Assembly: GCA_013335535.1 (NCBI GenBank)
Contig: JAAXVL010000017.1
Span: 1-56,123, forward strand
Reading direction: 5' to 3'
Source of the DNA: Azonexaceae bacterium
GTDB taxonomy: Bacteria > Pseudomonadota > Gammaproteobacteria > Burkholderiales > Rhodocyclaceae
DNA length: 56,123 nucleotides
A program made the position numbers and the translations under genes. The notes under the pieces are model-generated. The model worked only from the letters and a program-made list of their open reading frames with translations. It ran no database searches and was not told the origin of the DNA. Positions 43,806 to 50,988 of the stretch are shown piece after piece; position 1 is the first letter of the stretch; each line of letters begins with the position of its first letter.

Positions 43806-43832
43806 AGCCAAGTCGCCCTGCCGGCCGTAAAA

Positions 43833-43856
43833 AAAAGGCCGCAAACGCGGCCTTTT
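43833..43856. terminator. Bidirectional terminator downstream of fccB
   Basis: GGCCGC / GCGGCC stem, AAAC loop, A-run and T-run flanks. Confidence 0.88.
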
Positions 43857-43872
43857 CGGGGTGAAGTGGCGA

Positions 43873-45150
43873 TCAGGTCAGCATGTCGGCCCAGATGTTC
43901 TTGGCCCAGCCCATGGCAACCTTGCCTTCCAGTTCGTTGCGGGCGGCCGAAACGCCACCGGCACCCTTGACCGGTTGCACCGTCTTGGTCGCCGCGTCGT
44001 ACTGGTGCACCGACGAAACGTGAATGACGTTCTTGGCGTCGACGAAGCTGTAGCAGGTATTCATGACGACCGGTTCCGGGTTCGGTTCCTGGCCGGACAG
44101 CATGTTGAGGATCGCCGCGGCGGCGAGCTTGCCGTGCTGGTTGGCCATGTGGCCGGACTTCGGCATGGTCGGGGCCGGGAAGACGGCGTCGCCGAGCACA
44201 TGGATGCCCGGCGTGCTGGTCGATTCCATCGATAGCCAGTTGATATCCACCCAACGGTTGTTGATCAGCTTGATGCCCGACTTGGCCGCGATGTCGCCGG
44301 CGCGGTGCGGCGGGATGACGTTGAGCACGTCGGCCTTGAACTTGTCGAATTCGAGCACGGCGGTGTTGGTGGCGACTTCGACATCCTTCACTTCGCTGTT
44401 GTTGCGGTACTCGACCATGCCTTTGTACAGGTCGGCCCAGGCCTTGGTGAACAGGCCTTTCTTCGACATCACGTCCTCGTTGGCGTCGAGGATGACGACC
44501 TTGGACTTGGGCTTGTGTTCCTTGAAGTAATTGGCGACTAGGCAGGCGCGCTCGTAGGGGCCGGGCGGGCAGCGGTAAGGCGCTTTCGGGATAGCGATGG
44601 CGTAGGTGCCGCCGTCCTTCATCGACTCGAGCTGCTTGCGTAGGGCGACGGTCTGGGCGCCGGCCTTCCAGGCATGGAGAATCTTGGATTGGGCGTCGGC
44701 GTTATTTAGGCCGGGGATCTGGTCGAACATGAAATCGACCCCCGGCGACAGGACCAGACGGTCATAACTCATCGCGCCACCAGCCTTCAGCGAAATGGTC
44801 TTCTTGGCGCTATCGACGGCGACGACGTCGTCCTGGACGACGCGGACGCCCCATTTGGATTTAAGGCCGTCGTAGCTGACGGTGATGTCTTCCATGGTCT
44901 TGGTGCCGCCAATGACCAGGTTGGAGATCGGGCAGGAAATGAAGGTCGGGTTGCGCTCGATCAGCGTCACCTGGACACCGCCTTCGCTCCACATGCGCAG
45001 GTACTTGGCGACCGTGGCGCCGCCGTAGCCGCCGCCGACCACGACAACATGGCCGCTGGCCTTGCCGCCGCCGGCACAGCCGTAAAGGGAAGCCATCGCA
45101 CTGGCTGCCGCGCCGACTTTGAGGAAATCACGTCTTTTCATGAGCATCAT
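43873..45150 (-). CDS. fccB: Flavocytochrome c sulfide dehydrogenase, flavoprotein subunit
   Basis: 425 residues. Tat signal with RRDFLKVGAAASAMASL, FAD Rossmann motif HVVVVGGGYGGATVAKYLR, redox-active Cys in FISCPISNLVIGG and PYRCPPGPYERACL, and the second FAD motif GIHVLGDAVFPAPTMPKSGHMANQHGK. Oxidises sulfide (or acts as SoxF reactivating the Sox carrier) in the periplasm, passing electrons to the cytochrome encoded just upstream. Start at 45150 is chosen for the AGGGG ribosome site six bases before; ATGs at 45156 and 45141 are close alternatives. Divergent from the arsR-sox genes. Confidence 0.92.
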   Translation of the reverse strand: MMLMKRRDFLKVGAAASAMASLYGCAGGGKASGHVVVVGGGYGGATVAKYLRMWSEGGVQVTLIERNPTFISCPISNLVIGGTKTMEDITVSYDGLKSKWGVRVVQDDVVAVDSAKKTISLKAGGAMSYDRLVLSPGVDFMFDQIPGLNNADAQSKILHAWKAGAQTVALRKQLESMKDGGTYAIAIPKAPYRCPPGPYERACLVANYFKEHKPKSKVVILDANEDVMSKKGLFTKAWADLYKGMVEYRNNSEVKDVEVATNTAVLEFDKFKADVLNVIPPHRAGDIAAKSGIKLINNRWVDINWLSMESTSTPGIHVLGDAVFPAPTMPKSGHMANQHGKLAAAAILNMLSGQEPNPEPVVMNTCYSFVDAKNVIHVSSVHQYDAATKTVQPVKGAGGVSAARNELEGKVAMGWAKNIWADMLT

Positions 45151-45160
45151 GGTCATCCCC

Positions 45161-45466
45161 TTATTTTTGCGCGGCGAAGTAGGTGGCAATCAGATCGAGC
45201 TGGCTATCGGTGTAGCCCTTGGAGATCTGATGCATGATCGACGCGGGCTTGTCGCCACTCTTGAATTCGGACAGTTTCTGCAGAATCTTGTCCTTGGGAA
45301 CACCGGCCAGCGAGTCGAGCCCGGCACCCTTGACGGCATTGCCGTTGGTGCCGTGGCAATTGGCGCAGGTGGCGGCCAGGTTGCGGCCAAGGTTGGGATC
45401 GGCTGCCTGCGAGGTGCTGGTCATGGCCAGCAGACACAGGGCGGCGAGCGGAGCAAATAGTTTCAT
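45161..45466 (-). CDS. fccA: Monoheme cytochrome c, FccA/SoxE-like
   Basis: 101 residues with signal peptide ending SQA and one heme site CANCH in LAATCANCHGTNGNAVKGAG; Met ligand likely in PASIMHQISKGY. Short class I cytochrome, the natural electron acceptor of the flavoprotein encoded 10 bp downstream. Some FccA are diheme; this one is monoheme. AGGAGA ribosome site upstream. Confidence 0.85.
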   Translation of the reverse strand: MKLFAPLAALCLLAMTSTSQAADPNLGRNLAATCANCHGTNGNAVKGAGLDSLAGVPKDKILQKLSEFKSGDKPASIMHQISKGYTDSQLDLIATYFAAQK

Positions 45467-45584
45467 CGATACATCTCCTCAAGTGTGGTCGATAGGTCTC
45501 ATATAGCCCGGATTATTTTTGCTTTGTCCGAAACGGCGTAGTGCCAAGGTTATAGGCCTTTGGCAGGAAATGCATGCTGCGTCG

Positions 45585-45602
45585 CAACAATATTAGTTGT
45601 TG
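45585..45602. promoter_or_regulatory. Inverted repeat CAACAA-N6-TTGTTG, candidate ArsR-type operator
   Basis: Perfect 6-bp arms in the divergent fccA/arsR gap. It overlaps the possible -35 box TTGACT (45600-45605) facing the arsR gene. Likely autoregulatory site. Confidence 0.5.
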
Positions 45603-45626
45603 ACTATATAAGCGTGCAGTTATACA
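45600..45626 (+). promoter_or_regulatory. Possible promoter of arsR-sox transcript
   Basis: TTGACT, 15 bp, TATACA. Spacing is short by one or two bases, so tentative; 30 bp ahead of the arsR ATG. Confidence 0.4.
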
Positions 45627-45655
45627 TTGGTTTTGACCGAAATCAAAATAACGAC

Positions 45656-45973
45656 ATGGACGAGACACTACAGGTTTTCGAGCAGGTGGCGCACTACTTC
45701 GGATTGCTGGCCGATCCGACCCGTTTGCGCATTCTTTCGTGCTTGTGTGCGGATGAGCGCCCTGTGCATGAGGTGGTCGAGAAAATAGGCCTGACCCAGG
45801 CCAACATCTCGCGTCATCTCAACATTCTCTTCCGGGCTGGTGTGGTCGACCGGCGACGCGAGGGCAGCACCGTTTTCTATCGGGTCGTCGACCCGAATTT
45901 CGTCGACATCTGCCGAACGGTCAGCATCACGGTCGCCAGTCGCGATCTGGGTGACCAGTTGGGCGTGTCCTAG
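45656..45973 (+). CDS. ArsR-family thiol-responsive regulator of sulfur oxidation
   Basis: 105 residues from ATG 45656. Winged helix: FGLLADPTRLRILSCLCADERPVHEVVEKIGLTQANISRHLNILFRAGVVDRRREGSTVFYRV. Cys29 and Cys31 in the alpha-2 region and a third Cys near residue 91 (FVDICRTVS) match the layout of per-sulfide-sensing SqrR/BigR proteins, which form a disulfide or tetrasulfide link and release DNA. It stands between the divergent fcc and sox genes. Likely represses both until reactive sulfur is present. The start codon has no strong ribosome site. Confidence 0.85.
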   Translation: MDETLQVFEQVAHYFGLLADPTRLRILSCLCADERPVHEVVEKIGLTQANISRHLNILFRAGVVDRRREGSTVFYRVVDPNFVDICRTVSITVASRDLGDQLGVS

Positions 45974-46018
45974 GTGAATTGCAGTACTGACGTCAAACAA
46001 GCATAGGGGCTTTTCCAT

Positions 46019-47374
46019 ATGGGTGAAATCAACAAGCAACCGGGGCGTTTGCGGGCAGCGCCCGAAAACTTCCTGTCGGAAGCGCAGATCAAGGACGTTG
46101 CCGCCGGCCGTCGCGATTTCCTGCGCAAGAGCCTGTTCGCGGCTGGCGCCGCCGGTGCCGCGCTGGCAGCACCGAAGGTCGTGCGCGCCGCCGAGGGCGA
46201 TCCGAACATCCTCGAAAATCCGCCCTGGACGACTTCGCTCGGCCAGCCGGTAGCGACCAATCCGTACGGCATGCCGTCGAAGTACGAAAGCCAGTTGCTG
46301 CGTCGCGAGTCGCCGGGTCTGGCCCGCGTCGGTGGTGCCTCGGTGTCGTTCTGCCCGCTACAGGGGCTGTTCGGCATCATCACGCCATCCGGCCTGCATT
46401 TCGAGCGCCACCACCAGGGCTGGCACGACATCGATCCGTCCAAGCATCGCCTGATGGTCAATGGTTCGGATGATTCGCTGCTCAAGAAGGCCAAGGTTTA
46501 TACGCTCGATGAACTCATGCGCTTGCCGTCGGTGTCGCGCATCCACTTCATCGAGTGCGGTGCCAACACCGGTCTGGAGTGGGGTAACGTGGCCGTGCCG
46601 ACGGTGCAATACACGCACGGCATGATTTCCTGTTCCGAATTCACTGGCGTGCCGCTCAAGGTACTGCTGGAGGATTGCGGCGTCGATTACAAGAAGGCGC
46701 GCTACGTGCTGGCCGAAGGGGCTGATGGCTCCTCGATGACGCGCACCATTCCGATGGAAATGGTCGAGTCCGGCGAGGTGTTCGTTGCCTACGGCCAGAA
46801 CGGCGAAATGCTGCGGCCGGAAAACGGCTACCCGCTGCGCCTCGTCGTACCGGGTGTGCAGGGCGTGTCGTGGGTCAAGTGGCTGCGTCGCATCGAAGTC
46901 GGCGACAAGCCTTACGCCACCAAGGACGAGGCCGTGCATTACATCGACCTCCTGCCGAGCGGCCAGCATCGCCAGTACAGTTCGATCCAGGAGGCCAAGT
47001 CGGTGATCACCACGCCGTCCGGCGGCCAGACGCTGCTCGACAAGGGTTTCTACAACGTCTCCGGCCTTGCCTGGTCCGGTCGCGGCCGCATCAAGCAGGT
47101 CGATGTCTCCTTCGATGGCGGCATCAACTGGCAGACGGCGCGCCTCGAAGGCCCGGTGCAGAACAAGGCGCTGACCCGTTTCAACATCAGCTGGGTGTGG
47201 GACGGCTCACCGGCCATCCTGCAGTCGCGGGCCATGGACGAAACCGGTTTTGTCCAGCCGACCTACGGCCAGCTGCGCAAGGTACGCGGCACCAAGTCGA
47301 TTTATCACAACAACGCAATCCAGTCCTGGAAAGTCATCGAAAGCGGGGAGGTCAGCAATGTTCAGGTTCTCTAA
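46019..47374 (+). CDS. soxC: Sulfur dehydrogenase molybdopterin subunit SoxC
   Basis: 451 residues. Tat signal RRDFLRKSLFAAGAAGAAL; sulfite-oxidase fold with the molybdenum-ligand Cys in HFIECGANTG, and GVSWVKWLRRIEV, typical of SoxC. With SoxD oxidises the SoxY-bound sulfane sulfur by six electrons. First of soxCDYZAXB; overlaps soxD by 17 bp. Confidence 0.97.
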   Translation: MGEINKQPGRLRAAPENFLSEAQIKDVAAGRRDFLRKSLFAAGAAGAALAAPKVVRAAEGDPNILENPPWTTSLGQPVATNPYGMPSKYESQLLRRESPGLARVGGASVSFCPLQGLFGIITPSGLHFERHHQGWHDIDPSKHRLMVNGSDDSLLKKAKVYTLDELMRLPSVSRIHFIECGANTGLEWGNVAVPTVQYTHGMISCSEFTGVPLKVLLEDCGVDYKKARYVLAEGADGSSMTRTIPMEMVESGEVFVAYGQNGEMLRPENGYPLRLVVPGVQGVSWVKWLRRIEVGDKPYATKDEAVHYIDLLPSGQHRQYSSIQEAKSVITTPSGGQTLLDKGFYNVSGLAWSGRGRIKQVDVSFDGGINWQTARLEGPVQNKALTRFNISWVWDGSPAILQSRAMDETGFVQPTYGQLRKVRGTKSIYHNNAIQSWKVIESGEVSNVQVL

Positions 47375-48404
47375 ACCGCTTTTCGTTTTTGCCCTGTTTT
47401 TCGGGTCCACCGTGGCAATCGCCTTCGAGAACTACAGCGGCGTTGGCCGGGCTGCGACGCCGGCCGAAGTGAAGGCGTGGGACATCGATGTTCGTCCCGA
47501 CTTCAAGGGGTTGCCGAAGGGATCGGGCAACGTCGAGCGCGGCAACGAATTGTTCGAGGAAAAGTGCGCCTCGTGCCACGGCTCCTTCGGCGAATCGAAC
47601 GAAGTGTTCACGCCACTGGCTGGCGGCACGACCAAGGACGACATCAAGACCGGCAACGTCAAGGGCCTGTCTTCCGGTGAGCTGCCGCAGCGCACGACCT
47701 TCACCAAGGTGGCGACGATTTCGACGGTCTTCGACTACGTCCAGCGCGCCATGCCCTGGACCTCGCCGAAGTCGCTGAAGCCGGACGAGGTTTACGCCAT
47801 CCTGGCTTATCTGCTCAATCTGCAGGAAATTGTCCCGGCTGACTTCGTGCTGTCCGACAAGAACATTGCCGACGTGCAGAAGCTGCTACCCAACCGCAAC
47901 GGCATGACCACCGACCACGGCCTGTGGCCCGGTGCGCCGGCCAAGAAGGGCGGCATCGGCAACGGTGGCAAGCCGGACACGGCGAACAAGGCGTGCATGA
48001 AGAACTGCAAGCCGGAAGTGCTGATCGGCTCGACCTTGCCCGAATACGCCCGCACCGCACACGGCGAACTGGCTGACCAGTATCGCAGCTTTGGTCCGGT
48101 GCGCGGCACTCGTACGCTTGGTCCGGAAGCGGCCAAGAAAGCGGCCAATGCCGGCACGCTGGAACTGGCGACGAAGAGCGGCTGCATGGCCTGTCACGGC
48201 ATGAAGAGCAAGATCGTCGGGCCGGGCTACAGCGAGGTGGTAGCACGTTATCAAGGCCAGACGGACGCCGAGTCACGCCTGATCGCCAAGGTCAAGGCTG
48301 GCGGGCAGGGCGTCTGGGGGTCGATCCCGATGCCGCCGAATGCGCATGTCAAGGACGAAGACATCACCACCTTGGTGAAGTGGATTCTCAACGGTTCCAA
48401 GTAA
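47358..48404 (+). CDS. soxD: Diheme cytochrome SoxD
   Basis: 348 residues: signal peptide MFRFSKPLFVFALFFGSTVAIAF, heme sites CASCH and CMACH. Partner of SoxC in the sulfur dehydrogenase. The signal peptide is encoded by a variant copy of the dispersed repeat. GGGGAGG ribosome site. C-terminal KWILNGSK is typical of class I cytochromes. Confidence 0.96.
   Translation: MFRFSKPLFVFALFFGSTVAIAFENYSGVGRAATPAEVKAWDIDVRPDFKGLPKGSGNVERGNELFEEKCASCHGSFGESNEVFTPLAGGTTKDDIKTGNVKGLSSGELPQRTTFTKVATISTVFDYVQRAMPWTSPKSLKPDEVYAILAYLLNLQEIVPADFVLSDKNIADVQKLLPNRNGMTTDHGLWPGAPAKKGGIGNGGKPDTANKACMKNCKPEVLIGSTLPEYARTAHGELADQYRSFGPVRGTRTLGPEAAKKAANAGTLELATKSGCMACHGMKSKIVGPGYSEVVARYQGQTDAESRLIAKVKAGGQGVWGSIPMPPNAHVKDEDITTLVKWILNGSK
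47380..47419 (+). repeat. Dispersed USS-like repeat, copy 14 (in soxD signal peptide, variant)
   Basis: TTTTCGTTTTTGCC, CTGTTTTT, CGGGTCCACCGTGGCAA. Core differs by two bases; codes for FVFALFFGSTVAIA. Confidence 0.6.
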
Positions 48405-48429
48405 TCCCAATTTCTACAGAGGAGAAGTC

Positions 48430-48897
48430 ATGAACAATCAACGTCGCACCGTACTGAAATCCGGCTCCGGCGCCGCCCTGCTGGGCATGCTGGCCGCCGC
48501 CGGCATCATCACCCCAGGCATGGCCCTGGCCGACTGGAACAAGGCCGCCTTCGACGCCAAGAGCATGGCTGACACGCTCAAGGCGCTCGGCGCCGGCAGC
48601 CCGGCTGACAGCAAGGACGTTCAGGTCACCGGTCCGGACATCGCTGAAAACGGCGCCGTCGTGCCGGTTGGCGTGGCTTCGAGCCTGCTCAACGTGACCA
48701 TGGTCGCCATCCTGATCGAGAAGAACCCGAACGCGCTGGCCGCGTCCTTCGTCCTGCCGGAAGGCACCGAAGCCAACGTCCAGACCCGCGTCAAGATGGG
48801 CCAGACCTCGAACATCTACGCGCTGGTCAAGTCGGACGGCAAGTTCTTCATGGCGACCAAGGAAATCAAGGTAACTCTAGGCGGCTGCGGCGGCTAA
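48430..48897 (+). CDS. soxY: Sulfur carrier subunit SoxY
   Basis: 155 residues. Tat-like signal (RRTVLKSGSGAALLGMLAAAG), C-terminal carrier arm GGCGG whose Cys binds the sulfur substrate. Partner of SoxZ. AGAGGAG ribosome site. Confidence 0.97.
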   Translation: MNNQRRTVLKSGSGAALLGMLAAAGIITPGMALADWNKAAFDAKSMADTLKALGAGSPADSKDVQVTGPDIAENGAVVPVGVASSLLNVTMVAILIEKNPNALAASFVLPEGTEANVQTRVKMGQTSNIYALVKSDGKFFMATKEIKVTLGGCGG

Positions 48898-49018
48898 AAA
48901 CGGGTTCGAAGCTACCGCGCTCGACATGACTTCGTTGCGCTTGCTCGCCGTGCAGATTGCACTGTCTCGCAAACGCGCCTCGTCCTGTCATCGCTCGCTA
49001 CGCTTCGCCTCCCGTTTT
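48897..49018 (+). ncRNA. Large imperfect stem-loop between soxY and soxZ
   Basis: AAAACGGG...CGAAGC...GACATGAC (48897-48930) pairs with GTCCTGTC...GCTTCG...CCCGTTTT (48982-49018), enclosing about 50 nt that can form further hairpins. It fills the 150-bp gap and begins on the last base of the soxY stop codon. Structured spacer or processing/stability element; no known family. Confidence 0.5.
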
Positions 49019-49047
49019 CACATTTATTGAGTTTAGGAGATAGAAAC

Positions 49048-49359
49048 ATGGGCAATCCAATGAAAATCCGCGCCGCCAACAAGGACGGCGTTACCGAAGT
49101 GAAGGTGCTGGTCAGCCACGAAATGGAAACCGGCCAGCGCAAGGACTCTGCCGGCGCCATCGTGCCGGCCTGGTTCATTACCGAACTGACTGCCAAGCAC
49201 GGTGACAAGGTCGTGCTGAGCAGCGAATTCGGGCCTTCCGTCTCGAAAAACCCGTACCTGGCTTTCAAGTTCAAGGGCGGCGCCAAGGGCGACAAGATCA
49301 CGGTGAGCTGGAAGGACAACAAGGGCGATACGCGCTCCGACGAAGCTGCAATCAACTGA
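49048..49359 (+). CDS. soxZ: Sulfur carrier subunit SoxZ
   Basis: 103 residues starting MGNPMKIRAANKDGVTEVKVL, an Ig-like fold without signal peptide that is exported with SoxY. TTAGGAGA ribosome site supports ATG 49048. Confidence 0.97.
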   Translation: MGNPMKIRAANKDGVTEVKVLVSHEMETGQRKDSAGAIVPAWFITELTAKHGDKVVLSSEFGPSVSKNPYLAFKFKGGAKGDKITVSWKDNKGDTRSDEAAIN

Positions 49360-49432
49360 TTGTGCTCACAAGCGGCAGTCAGGCGGCACAGATCGCCGCT
49401 GCCGTTGCCTTTACCCCGTGGAGGAGTAGTCA

Positions 49433-50248
49433 ATGATTCGACGTTTGATGAAAACGCTGGTTGGGGCTGCCATTCTGGCTGCCTTTGCCGGTAGTGTTGC
49501 GGCCCAGGACAGCAAGGTGGCCGATGAACTCGCCAAGTATCGCGAGGCGCTGGCTGACGGCAATCCGGCCGACCTGTTCGAGGTCAAGGGCGAAGGCCTG
49601 TGGCTGGAAAAGCGCGGCCCGAAGAATGCCTCGCTTGAGCAGTGCGATCTCGGCCAGGGGCCGGGCAAGCTGGAGGGCGCCTACGCAGCCCTGCCGAAAT
49701 ATTTCAAGGACACCAACAAGGTCATGGACGTCGAGTCCCGCCTCGTCCATTGCATGGTGACACTGCAGGGTTTCACGCAGGCCGAGGTGACCAAGCAGTG
49801 GTATTCCAAGCCGGGCAAGGATTCCGATATCGAGGCGCTGGTCACCTTCGTCGGTGCCAAGTCGAACGGGATGAAGATCAACGTGCCGGCGACGCACCCC
49901 GAAGAAGCGAAGATGGCCAAGATGGGCGAGTACATTTTCTATCGCCGTTCCGGCCCGCAGGATTTCTCGTGCTCGATCTGCCACGGCCAGGATGGCAAGC
50001 GCATCCGCCTGCAGGATCTCGGCAACCTGACGACCAAGGCCGGCGCCGGCGAGGCGATGCGGACCTGGCCGTCGTACCGCGTCTCGCAAGGCACGGTGTG
50101 GACCATGCAGCGTCGTCTGATCGACTGCATGCGCCAGGCGCGCTGGCCTGAACCCAACTATCTGGCCGATTCGATCATCGCGCTGGAAACCTATCTGCAA
50201 AAAACTGCGACCGGCACCGTGATGGAAACGCCGGGAATCAAACGCTGA
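49433..50248 (+). CDS. soxA: Sulfur-oxidation cytochrome SoxA
   Basis: 271 residues, signal peptide to VAA, heme site CSICH and the substrate Cys in RLIDCMRQARWPEP, which carries the persulfide-type ligand. Monoheme type. Joins thiosulfate to SoxY. GGAGGAG ribosome site. Confidence 0.96.
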   Translation: MIRRLMKTLVGAAILAAFAGSVAAQDSKVADELAKYREALADGNPADLFEVKGEGLWLEKRGPKNASLEQCDLGQGPGKLEGAYAALPKYFKDTNKVMDVESRLVHCMVTLQGFTQAEVTKQWYSKPGKDSDIEALVTFVGAKSNGMKINVPATHPEEAKMAKMGEYIFYRRSGPQDFSCSICHGQDGKRIRLQDLGNLTTKAGAGEAMRTWPSYRVSQGTVWTMQRRLIDCMRQARWPEPNYLADSIIALETYLQKTATGTVMETPGIKR

Positions 50249-50262
50249 AAAAGGGGACGACC

Positions 50263-50910
50263 ATGAATTTCAAATTTGCCCTTTTTTTCGGGTTGACCGT
50301 GGGAATGGCCGCTTCGGCCTTCGCTGACAAAGCCGTCGAGGCACCGGGCGGAAAATACGCCAAGGACGCCGAACAGATGTTCCGCACCTCGTTCAAGGCC
50401 GAGAATCCGAAGTACTGGATGACGCGTCTGGAGCAGGACGAGACGATGAAAGCCTGCCAGCAGTACCGCGATAATCCGCCGCGCAAGGTTGGCGAGAAGC
50501 TCGAAAAGCTCAACGCGGCGACCATCCGCTACCCGGTCGAAGGCAAGCTGATCGGCGACTGGAAGGAAGGCGAGAAGCTGGCGGCGGTGGGCACCGGCGG
50601 CCACATCGGCTTCATCCAGCCCGATCCGGCCGGCAAGCTGCGCGGTGGCAACTGCTACGCCTGCCACGAATTGGCTAAGAAGGAAATCGCCTACGGCACC
50701 ATCGGCCCTAGCCTGCGCAACTTTGGCAAGATTCGCGGCAATACGGAAGAGAACATCAAGTACGTCTACGACAAGATCTACAACTCCAATTCGTTCACGG
50801 CCTGCACCAACATGCCGCGCTTCGGCCTGCACAGCTGGCTGACCCCGGAGCAGATCACCCACATCGTGGCCTTCCTGATCGATCCGGAATCGCCGGTCAA
50901 TAAAGATTAA
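50263..50910 (+). CDS. soxX: Sulfur-oxidation cytochrome SoxX
   Basis: 215 residues, heme site CYACH, distal Met in CTNMPRFG. Electron-accepting partner of SoxA. The signal peptide MNFKFALFFGLTVGMAASAFA is encoded by a copy of the dispersed repeat. Confidence 0.96.
   Translation: MNFKFALFFGLTVGMAASAFADKAVEAPGGKYAKDAEQMFRTSFKAENPKYWMTRLEQDETMKACQQYRDNPPRKVGEKLEKLNAATIRYPVEGKLIGDWKEGEKLAAVGTGGHIGFIQPDPAGKLRGGNCYACHELAKKEIAYGTIGPSLRNFGKIRGNTEENIKYVYDKIYNSNSFTACTNMPRFGLHSWLTPEQITHIVAFLIDPESPVNKD
50268..50306 (+). repeat. Dispersed USS-like repeat, copy 15 (in soxX signal peptide)
   Basis: TTTCAAATTTGCC, CTTTTTTT, CGGGTTGACCGTGGGAA. Codes for KFALFFGLTVGM. Confidence 0.8.
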
Positions 50911-50921
50911 CTTGCGTCTTG

Positions 50922-50952
50922 GCCCGGCCCGGAAACGGGTCGGGCATTTTTT
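50922..50952 (+). terminator. Terminator/attenuator between soxX and soxB
   Basis: GCCCGGCCCG / CGGGTCGGGC stem, GAAA loop, then ATTTTTT. Would reduce soxB expression relative to soxCDYZAX. Confidence 0.85.
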
Positions 50953-50988
50953 CGGCCAGGCCGAAACCCTGTTTTCAAGGAAACTTTC

